From the NCBI GenBank assembly GCA_023953775.1, contig JAMLJD010000023.1, forward strand, positions 1 through 56,361: a DNA stretch of 56,361 nucleotides. The letters run 5' to 3'. The position numbers and the translations under genes were made by a program. Of the stretch, positions 26,643-33,727 are shown in pieces. Numbering within the stretch: the stretch's first letter is position 1; every line of letters begins with the position of its first letter. This stretch comes from Rhizobiaceae bacterium. Its GTDB lineage: Bacteria; Pseudomonadota; Alphaproteobacteria; Rhizobiales; Rhizobiaceae. Below the pieces are notes generated by a model, which was given only the letters and a program-made list of their open reading frames with translations, was not told where the DNA came from and made no database searches.

Positions 26643-26665
26643 GGTCAGGACCTGGAGGACGTTCC

Positions 26666-27862
26666 ATGAACGCACCCGTCAAACAGCATCTGATCGACCC
26701 CGAGATCTGCATCCGCTGCCATACCTGCGAGGAAGCCTGCCCGATCGGGGCGATCACCCATGACGACAACAATGTCGTGGTCGATGCATCGTCGTGCAAT
26801 TTCTGCATGGACTGCATCGCGCCGTGTCCAACCGGTTCGATCGACAACTGGCGGGTGGTGACGGCGCCCTATTCGGTGGACGAGCAGCTCTCCTGGACGG
26901 AACTGCCCGCGCAGGAAGACCTCGCCGCTGAAACCGCAGCCTCCGACACGACGGCCGAGGCGCTTGATGATGCGGTCGCTGCGCTGCTGGCCGAGGCCCA
27001 TGCCGGCGCGGGCGGGGCTGCGCGGGCGCCGAAATCAGCCGCGAGGCCGACCGTCAATCTCTATTCTTCGGCGAAGCCTGCGGTCGCGACCGTCCAGGGC
27101 AACTACCGGCTGACGTCGGACAATGCCGACAGCGACGTGCGCCACATCATCCTCGATCTCGGTGGCCAGCACTTCCCGGTTCTTGAAGGCCAAAGCGTGG
27201 GAATCGCACCGCCCGGCGCGGACGCCAACGGCAAGCCGCACAGGATGCGGCTCTACTCGATATCGAGTCCGCGCGACGGCGAGCGGCCCAACACCAACAA
27301 TCTGTCGCTGACGGTCAAGCGCGAGGAGCAGGGTGTCTGCTCCAACTTTCTCTGCGACCTCGAACGCGGCGCCAAGGTCAATCTCACCGGGCCGTTCGGC
27401 TCGACCTTCCTGCTGCCTGAGAACCACGACGCCAGGCTGATCATGATCTGTACCGGAACGGGTTCGGCGCCGTTCCGCGGCTTCACCATGCGCCGGCAGC
27501 GTTCCGCTCCGGATCTGACGGAGAAGATGATGCTGTTCTTCGGTGCCCGGACGCCGGAGTCGTTGCCCTATTTCGGGCCGCTGAAGAAGGTGCCGGAAAA
27601 CGTGCTGGCGAAGCATTTCGCGTTCTCGCGCGTGACGGGATCGACGAAGCAGTATGTGCAGGACCGCATGCGCACCGAATCCGACCGGATTGCTGATGCG
27701 CTGAAGGACGAGCACACCCACGTCTATGTGTGCGGTCTCAAGGCGATGGAATCGGGCGTCGAGGAGGCGTTCCGCGACATTGCCCGCGGCGTCGGGCTGG
27801 ACTGGAAGGCGGTCCGTGACCAGATGCGCGAAGAAGGCCGGTATCACGTCGAGACATATTGA
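26666..27862 (+). CDS. boxA: Benzoyl-CoA 2,3-epoxidase reductase component BoxA
   Basis: A 398-residue NADPH-dependent reductase for BoxB. The N-terminal ferredoxin domain has two 4Fe-4S motifs: Cys15, 18, 21, 25 and Cys44, 47, 50, 54. A roughly 70-residue Ala/Glu-rich linker (about 70-125) leads to an FAD/NAD(P) ferredoxin-reductase module (HRMRLYSISSPRDGE, CTGTGSAPFRG, C-terminal EEGRYHVETY). The GGAGGAC ribosome site supports the ATG, 23 bp after boxB. Intact and of normal length. Confidence 0.95.
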   Translation: MNAPVKQHLIDPEICIRCHTCEEACPIGAITHDDNNVVVDASSCNFCMDCIAPCPTGSIDNWRVVTAPYSVDEQLSWTELPAQEDLAAETAASDTTAEALDDAVAALLAEAHAGAGGAARAPKSAARPTVNLYSSAKPAVATVQGNYRLTSDNADSDVRHIILDLGGQHFPVLEGQSVGIAPPGADANGKPHRMRLYSISSPRDGERPNTNNLSLTVKREEQGVCSNFLCDLERGAKVNLTGPFGSTFLLPENHDARLIMICTGTGSAPFRGFTMRRQRSAPDLTEKMMLFFGARTPESLPYFGPLKKVPENVLAKHFAFSRVTGSTKQYVQDRMRTESDRIADALKDEHTHVYVCGLKAMESGVEEAFRDIARGVGLDWKAVRDQMREEGRYHVETY

Positions 27863-27952
27863 CGTGCCTTCAGCCCCCGGCGTCGGCTTGCCGTGGGCCT
27901 CGCGTTGATGCAAACCGGGTCTACGGATGCCCACCGACGCCACGAGGTTTGC

Positions 27953-28651
27953 ATGGCCTACCTGCTTTTTCCCGCGCCGGAAGCGCCCATCGTCGCCGTC
28001 GCCGGCGGTGATGCGGCCTATCCGGTCAACCGTGTCTTCTGCGTTGGCCGCAACTACGCCGCGCATGCGGTCGAGATGGGTTTCGAGGTCGATCGTGAAG
28101 CGCCGTTCTATTTCACCAAATCGGCCTCGGCGATCCAGCATTCCGGGACGAGCATCGCCTATCCGCCGGGTACGGAGAATTTCCACTACGAGATGGAACT
28201 GGTCGTCGCACTCGGCGCGCCGGCATTCCGCGTGCCGGTCGAAAGCGCGGCTGCCGCTGTCTTCGGCTATGCCTGCGGGCTGGACATGACGCGCCGCGAT
28301 CTACAAATCGCCTCGCGCGAGAAGCAGCGGCCCTGGGATCTCGGCAAGGATGTCGAGCACTCCGCCGTCATCGGGCGGATCACGCCGAAGGAGGCGTTCG
28401 GCCCGGTCGCGGCGCAGCAAATCCAGCTCAGGCAGAACGACGTGGTCAAGCAGACCGCGCATCTCACCGATCTGGTCTGGTCGGTCGAGGAGATCATCAG
28501 CCATCTGTCGGGCTTTTATCATCTTGCGCCCGGCGACCTGATCTACACCGGCACGCCGTCCGGCGTCGGGCCGATCTCCCCGGGTGACAGGCTGGTGGGG
28601 ACGATCGACGGCCTCGACCCGGTGGAAGTGGCCATCGGCCCGGCCGAATAG
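27953..28651 (+). CDS. FAH-family hydrolase, fumarylpyruvate hydrolase-like
   Basis: A 232-residue short FAH-family protein resembling NagK-type fumarylpyruvate hydrolases and acylpyruvases. Conserved elements are VFCVGRNYAAHAVEMG (about residues 28-43), the metal ligands in HYEMELVV (Glu80, Glu82), GLDMTRRDLQ, RPWDLGKD and YTGTPSGVGP. The ATG at 27953 has GAGG upstream. It lies 90 bp after boxA on the same strand. Fumarylpyruvate is a gentisate-pathway intermediate, so its position behind box genes suggests either co-regulated gentisate processing or a different dioxo-acid substrate. Confidence 0.87.
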   Translation: MAYLLFPAPEAPIVAVAGGDAAYPVNRVFCVGRNYAAHAVEMGFEVDREAPFYFTKSASAIQHSGTSIAYPPGTENFHYEMELVVALGAPAFRVPVESAAAAVFGYACGLDMTRRDLQIASREKQRPWDLGKDVEHSAVIGRITPKEAFGPVAAQQIQLRQNDVVKQTAHLTDLVWSVEEIISHLSGFYHLAPGDLIYTGTPSGVGPISPGDRLVGTIDGLDPVEVAIGPAE

Positions 28652-28683
28652 GCGCGAATCCGCCTGCGCTTAGTGCCCGACCA

Positions 28684-28709
28684 CGTCATACACCAGTTGG
28701 TGTATGACG
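28684..28709. promoter_or_regulatory. 26-bp palindrome, candidate operator
   Basis: Two perfect 12-bp arms, CGTCATACACCA (28684-28695) and TGGTGTATGACG (28698-28709), are separated by only 2 bp. It lies between the FAH-family gene and the SH3-like gene. The tiny spacer and missing U-run argue against a terminator and fit a dimeric regulator's binding site upstream of the SH3-like gene. Confidence 0.55.
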
Positions 28710-28792
28710 AGCCTTTCCTGCGTAACTACGCTCACTTTCGGGAACGGGACTCAATGCGGCCGATATCCGGCCGGTCCTAGCGGAGGCAGAGC

Positions 28793-29134
28793 ATGGAACT
28801 CAGGAAATTTGCCGCGGTGGCGGTAAGCGCGGTCTTGCTGGCATTTGCCGGAACCACGGCGGCGGACGCGCGCAACGTCGCGGCGACGACAACCGTCAAC
28901 ATGCGCTCGGGCGCGGGGCCGAACCATTATGTCGTCGGCAGGATGCACCGCGGCCAGCGTGGACAACTCATCCGCTGCTCGCACAGTGGCCGGTGGTGCC
29001 TGGTCGATGCTCGGCGTGGGCCGACAGGCTGGGTCCATGCGCGTTATCTGCGCCGCGCGGGCGGGGGCGGCCACCACAAGGGTAATCGCATCTGCTTCTA
29101 CGGCGCCGGTGGCTATATCTGCTTCGGCAAATAG
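28793..29134 (+). CDS. Secreted SH3-like domain protein
   Basis: A 113-residue exported protein. The signal peptide (about residues 1-26) has the hydrophobic core FAAVAVSAVLLAFAGT ending near ADA. It is followed by a bacterial SH3 (SH3b) domain (NMRSGAGPNHYVVGRMHRGQ ... GWVHARYL, about 35-88) and a Gly/His-rich tail with two cysteines. SH3b domains bind cell-wall peptides in many envelope proteins; no specific role can be assigned. The GGAGGCAGAGC ribosome site supports the ATG. It stands alone, followed by its own terminator-like hairpin. Confidence 0.82.
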   Translation: MELRKFAAVAVSAVLLAFAGTTAADARNVAATTTVNMRSGAGPNHYVVGRMHRGQRGQLIRCSHSGRWCLVDARRGPTGWVHARYLRRAGGGGHHKGNRICFYGAGGYICFGK

Positions 29135-29148
29135 TCGGGCGACGGTGC

Positions 29149-29180
29149 GGGGCGCGGAAGCCGGGGGGCGTCCGCGCCCC
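29149..29180 (+). terminator. Terminator of the SH3-like gene
   Basis: A perfect 10-bp GC-rich inverted repeat, GGGGCGCGGA (29149-29158) and TCCGCGCCCC (29171-29180), with a 12-nt loop and followed by GTTTCCGTCTT. It begins 14 bp after the stop codon. A probable intrinsic terminator, although the U-run is short. Confidence 0.7.
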
Positions 29181-29271
29181 GTTTCCGTCTTGAATCGCTG
29201 ACGATGTCGGCGAACGTATTTTGGGTCTTTCCGTCGCCGAACCTGGCTTCGAGGAATTTACGTCAGCTTCG

Positions 29272-29300
29272 TTGACACTGACTTGCACTGGGGGAATGCT
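29272..29300 (+). promoter_or_regulatory. Candidate promoter of the HWE kinase gene
   Basis: TTGACA (29272-29277), a 17-bp spacer and AATGCT (29295-29300) lie about 30 bp upstream of the kinase start. The -35 is perfect and the -10 is poor. Confidence 0.35.
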
Positions 29301-29331
29301 GGCCGGGTGAGACTGGCTGGCGGATCCGAAA

Positions 29332-31026
29332 GTGCGGCTGACAATTCCGAAAATGCCGAGGGCTCCGATAGGGTTCTATCTGGTCGCCATGGTCGTAGCG
29401 GTCGCTTTGCCGATCCTCGCCTTTGTCGCCATTCTTCTCATGCAGCTCGGGGCAAAAGACCGCGAGGCGCTGCAGCGTCGCACGGCGCGCGACGCGCAAT
29501 CGCTGGCCATGACTGTCGACCGGCAATTGTACGCAATGGCAACCACCCTGCAGTTGCTGTCCAATGCACCGGAACTCAAGGCAGGCGACCTGCGGAGTTT
29601 CCAGGAACGGACCCGCGCATCGCTCAATTCGAACTCCCTGTACCTGCTCGTTCTGCGCGCTGACGGGCAGCAACTGATCAATACGCGCGTCGATTTCGGA
29701 ACGCCTCTCAACAAGACATCGAATCAGGCGGCGCTCGACTCGGCGATCAAGTCGGGCAGGCCCGAGGCGTCGGACGTCTTTTTCGGCAAGACGAGCGGCA
29801 AGTGGGTGTTCAACGTCACGCTGCCGTTGCCAAAGGAGTTCGCCGGACCGGCGGACGCCATCGTCCTGACACAGAATGCCGAGGATCTCGGGCGGCTCTT
29901 CCAGACCGAGGGGCTTCCAGAGGGGTGGTCGTCGGCCATCGTCGACAGCTCCGGGCGCGTCGTCTACGCCAGCGACGGTACGCCGCCCGGCAACCCGTTC
30001 GATCCCGGCCTTGTCTCCCGGATGACCGGTCTCGGCGGAAGCATCACCGGCGGCCGGGACGCGCCCTCCATAGCTGCCGGATATGCCAGGCTTCATAGCT
30101 GGTCGTGGGTGGCGGTCGTGTGGGGACCTCTCGACGCGGCGCAGGCACCCCTTGTCTCCACATGGAGAAGTCTGATCTTTGGCGGTCTACTCCTCGTCGG
30201 TCTGGCCATATTCGCTGCATTTCTGGTCGGCCGACAGTTGCGCAACGCCATCGTCCGGATGTCGGACATGGCCGTGCAACTCGGGCGCGGTGAGATCGTC
30301 TCGCCGGTGCAAACGCGGATCGAGGAGGTCGATCTCGTCGCAATGACGCTGTCGGAAGCTTCCTTTGACCGCAGCCAGGCGGAAGACAGGGTCCGCTTCG
30401 TCCTTCACGAGCTGGCGCACCGAACCAAGAACATGCTCAGCGTCATCCAGGCGATGATCAGGCAGACCGCGCGCCGCAGCGACAACATCGCCAAGTTCCA
30501 GGAGACGATGGGCCAACGGCTCATATCGCTCGGCAGATCCATCGACCTCCTGACCCAGGAAGAGTGGTCGGGGGTGTCGATACGGCAGCTTCTGCAAAGC
30601 CATCTGTCGACGTTCATGGAGCCCGGTCCGCGACTGCTGTTGTCCGGCGACAATTTCGCCCTTCGGCCGGAGGCGGTGCAGAATCTTGGCATGGCGCTCT
30701 ACGAGCTTGCCACGAACTCGGTCAAATACGGCGCCTGGTCGGCGCCGGGTGGCGCGGTCGCAATCGAGTGGCACGAGAAAGCCAACGAGGACGGCGAACC
30801 TTGGACGACGCTGAAATGGTCGGAGACCGGCGGGCCGCGCGTCTCTGCGCCGAAACGCAAGGGCTTCGGCACCATTGTGGTCGAAAGCCAGGTTGCCGCG
30901 ACGTTCCGCGGCAAGGTCGACATGGACTATGCGCCGGGCGGATTCGTCTGGACGCTCCGGGCACCGTCCTCGCTCCTGCGCTGGGAACGCGCGGCTGTGG
31001 AAGACGAGACACGGCAAGCAAGGTAG
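29332..31026 (+). CDS. Sensor histidine kinase of the HWE family
   Basis: A 564-residue membrane sensor kinase. Transmembrane segments at about residues 12-36 and 280-300 enclose a periplasmic Cache-like sensor domain. A HAMP-like region (300-345) leads to the phosphoacceptor motif HELAHRTKNML (H359/H363) and an HWE-type catalytic domain with N-box ALYELATNSVKYGAW. The family typically feeds atypical response regulators, including the alphaproteobacterial general stress pathway. No response regulator gene lies beside it, so it is an orphan here. The GTG at 29332 or the ATG at 29353 may be the start; both have weak ribosome sites. Confidence 0.88.
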   Translation: MRLTIPKMPRAPIGFYLVAMVVAVALPILAFVAILLMQLGAKDREALQRRTARDAQSLAMTVDRQLYAMATTLQLLSNAPELKAGDLRSFQERTRASLNSNSLYLLVLRADGQQLINTRVDFGTPLNKTSNQAALDSAIKSGRPEASDVFFGKTSGKWVFNVTLPLPKEFAGPADAIVLTQNAEDLGRLFQTEGLPEGWSSAIVDSSGRVVYASDGTPPGNPFDPGLVSRMTGLGGSITGGRDAPSIAAGYARLHSWSWVAVVWGPLDAAQAPLVSTWRSLIFGGLLLVGLAIFAAFLVGRQLRNAIVRMSDMAVQLGRGEIVSPVQTRIEEVDLVAMTLSEASFDRSQAEDRVRFVLHELAHRTKNMLSVIQAMIRQTARRSDNIAKFQETMGQRLISLGRSIDLLTQEEWSGVSIRQLLQSHLSTFMEPGPRLLLSGDNFALRPEAVQNLGMALYELATNSVKYGAWSAPGGAVAIEWHEKANEDGEPWTTLKWSETGGPRVSAPKRKGFGTIVVESQVAATFRGKVDMDYAPGGFVWTLRAPSSLLRWERAAVEDETRQAR

Positions 31027-31088
31027 CGCCGGCGAATCTGGGCGAGGGCTTGAGGCGGCTGTTTACCCGCCGACGCGCGCAAAGGCGA

Positions 31089-33596
31089 TCACATGGCGTC
31101 CGATGCGTCGGGCGGGCTTTCGCTATCGGGCGGGATGATTGCTTCCTTGCGGCGGCGGGGTCTGGACTTCGGCGTTCCGCTGCCTTTGCTCTTCGGCTCC
31201 GGCGTCTTGCGGGTCCGCGGCTTGCCGGGCGGTGCATCCGACGGGGAGGGCACGGCGCCCCCGGCATCCTTGCCGACGATCCTCAGCGCCGGCGCCCGGC
31301 CCTGCTTGTCTTCGCCGAAATAGAGGGTCTGGTGTGGGAAGGGGATCTCGATCCCGCGCTCGTCGAAAATGCGCTTGACGACCGCATTATATGCCCGGCT
31401 GACACCCCACTGTCTGCCCGGAAGCGTCTTGATGCGGACCCGCACCACGACGGCGCTCGCATCAAAGCGATCGAGGCCCAGCCACTCGAGGTCGCCCACG
31501 ATATCCCCCTTGTGTGCCGAATCCTCGCGCAATTCCTCGAATGCATCGAACATAGCTTCGCGGACCTCACCGATGTCCTCGCGATAGGCGACGCCCATGT
31601 CGCAGACGGTGAAGGCGAAGCCGCGCATGAAGTTCGACACGGTATCGACCGACGAGAACGGCACGATATGGTAGACGCCGTACAGGTCGCGAAGGCCCGC
31701 GGAGCGCACCGTCAGTCGCTCGACCGTTCCCGAGATGCCGCCGACGCTGACGACATCGCCGACATCGATGGCGCCCTCGAACTGGATGAACAGGCCGGTG
31801 ATGATATCCTGCACGAGCTTCTGCGAGCCGAAGCCGATGGCAAGGCCGATAACGCCGGCCGATGCGATGAGCGGTGCGATGTTGATGCCCATCTCGGAAA
31901 GGCTGAACATCGTCGTAAAGACCAGGATAGCAATGGTCACCGCGTTTCGGATCAGCATCAGCAGTGTCCGCTCGCGCGAATTCGGCTTGCGGCCTGCCTG
32001 CGGGTGAAGGCGGAAATCGATCCATGACACCACGACGAGCCACAGGAGAAACGCCGCGAGCATGATGAAGAGCACGCTGGCGGCGGCGCCCGTGACCCGC
32101 ACGCCGACCCGCGATTCCAGCCAGTTCCAGACGTCGAACAGGCCAAGCACATGGACCGAATAGAGAGCAACACCGAGGAAGACGATGATCTTCAGAGCCA
32201 CTACGGCACGTGGAAGGACGGTGTCGAGCCTACGTTGCAGCATCGGAACCCGCGCGGTAAAGCGCTCCGGCAGCTTCACGCCGCCGGTCATCGCCCGTGT
32301 CAGCAGGCTGGCGACGGCGATGCCGGCCAGGAGGGCGAGCACGACCTTCACCGAACCGCTCAGCAGCCGCACCGTAATGTAGGTCGGCTGCGTCAGGACG
32401 ATAGCGAACAGGATGACGAGGTAAGTCAGCACGGGGACGTGCCAGAACCGGGCCAGGAAGTGCAGGAACGTGCCCGGGATGTCGCTGGTCATCTCATCGA
32501 GCCAGGCGGTTATCGGCTTCCGCTTGAGCAGCACGAGATTCACAATCAAAGCAAGGACAAGCAGGTAGACGGTGGTCGAGAAAACCCGGCCTGCGGTGAA
32601 GGAAACATTCTGGTTGGCGATCGGGACGAGCAGCATCTGTCCAAAGATCAGGGTGCTGAGCGTGAGCCGGGAGTAGCGCGTCAGTGAGCGGGCTTCCCCT
32701 GTCGAGATCGGCAGGATCCGCAGATCCGGTCGCTTCGGTGCGGTCAGCGAGCGGATGAATGCGTGGATGATCTCAACGACGAGGAACGCATTGAGGAACA
32801 GCGAATGCTGAAAACCGATGCGGCCGGAGGAGTTGAAGACAGTCAGCGACAGGGCGTAGCCCGCAACCCATGACGCTACGACGATGACGAGGTTGGTGAC
32901 CAGCAGCATCAGGACGCCGGCGCCGGCCGCGAAGAAGCCCGCGTGGGCAGGCGTCATGCGCACGAAGGCGCGCAGGTTCTCCACCGTCCAGCGAACCAGC
33001 AGGAACACGCCGTAGGTGATGACGACCAGCCCGGCGATGTCCAGGAGCTTGGAAAAGAACGAATCGTAGTTCGCGGCCATCAGCAGGCGCAGGGTCGTGG
33101 GCAGGTCGAGTATTCTCAGCCAGATGTCGTGGACGATCGCGGCCGCTGCTTCCGCGAACTGCTGCGTCAGGACGGCGATGCGCCCGCCGAGCGACACGAT
33201 GATCGGGCCTTCATCCTCGTCCTCTGCCGCGGGCGGGTCCTGCGGTTCGCCGGCAGCGTCTTCGCCGTCCTTGGTTTCGGGAGGCGGTTCCTGGGCTGCC
33301 GCGCGCGCCTCCAGATCCTTGATCAGCTCGGCGCGTGTCGTGTCGTCCTTGAGGATTTCGATCAGCGTGTCGATGGGCGTCGCGTCGCCTGAAGGCGCGG
33401 TGGGATCGACGGCGCGCGAGCTTTCCTCCTGGGCCGGCGGGGCGCCGGTGAACATGTCCAGAAGGCCCTGGGCCGATGACGGCGCAGTGGCGAGGAGCAT
33501 CGCCATCGCCAGGAGCGCGAAGGCTGCGGCCTGTAACCCGGTTCGTCTCGACATGCCGCGCACGACATTGGTTGCTCGCGTGATTGCGCTTCTCAT
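31089..33596 (-). CDS. Large MscS-family mechanosensitive channel (YbiO-like)
   Basis: An 835-residue multi-pass channel. The signal-like N-terminus (about residues 15-45) is followed by an acidic Pro/Glu-rich periplasmic region (about 70-140) and some ten hydrophobic segments. The MscS core comes in the last third: pore helix and beta domain stretch GLAIGFGSQKLVQDIITGLF, then FEGAIDVGDVVSVGG and the C-terminal beta/alpha domain. The last roughly 60 residues are Lys/Arg/Pro-rich. It opens under membrane tension to release solutes during hypo-osmotic shock. The ATG at 33596 is preferred over longer frames, which add residues without signal character. Confidence 0.85.
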   Translation of the reverse strand: MRSAITRATNVVRGMSRRTGLQAAAFALLAMAMLLATAPSSAQGLLDMFTGAPPAQEESSRAVDPTAPSGDATPIDTLIEILKDDTTRAELIKDLEARAAAQEPPPETKDGEDAAGEPQDPPAAEDEDEGPIIVSLGGRIAVLTQQFAEAAAAIVHDIWLRILDLPTTLRLLMAANYDSFFSKLLDIAGLVVITYGVFLLVRWTVENLRAFVRMTPAHAGFFAAGAGVLMLLVTNLVIVVASWVAGYALSLTVFNSSGRIGFQHSLFLNAFLVVEIIHAFIRSLTAPKRPDLRILPISTGEARSLTRYSRLTLSTLIFGQMLLVPIANQNVSFTAGRVFSTTVYLLVLALIVNLVLLKRKPITAWLDEMTSDIPGTFLHFLARFWHVPVLTYLVILFAIVLTQPTYITVRLLSGSVKVVLALLAGIAVASLLTRAMTGGVKLPERFTARVPMLQRRLDTVLPRAVVALKIIVFLGVALYSVHVLGLFDVWNWLESRVGVRVTGAAASVLFIMLAAFLLWLVVVSWIDFRLHPQAGRKPNSRERTLLMLIRNAVTIAILVFTTMFSLSEMGINIAPLIASAGVIGLAIGFGSQKLVQDIITGLFIQFEGAIDVGDVVSVGGISGTVERLTVRSAGLRDLYGVYHIVPFSSVDTVSNFMRGFAFTVCDMGVAYREDIGEVREAMFDAFEELREDSAHKGDIVGDLEWLGLDRFDASAVVVRVRIKTLPGRQWGVSRAYNAVVKRIFDERGIEIPFPHQTLYFGEDKQGRAPALRIVGKDAGGAVPSPSDAPPGKPRTRKTPEPKSKGSGTPKSRPRRRKEAIIPPDSESPPDASDAM

Positions 33597-33727
33597 GCCT
33601 GCCAAGCCGTTGCCCTTCCAGTACCCCTTGCTTCTTGCAGTAAGGTGCTTTCGTCCGGCCATCAACCCATGCGGCCGGCGACGGATAATTGCCGCGACCG
33701 GCCGCCACTGGCTCGTGGCATGGCGCT

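Noticed and set aside
28684..28709. Palindrome as an intrinsic terminator of the box/FAH operon
   Set aside because: The arms are separated by only 2 bp and no U-run follows on either strand, so an operator is more likely. Termination is not strictly excluded.
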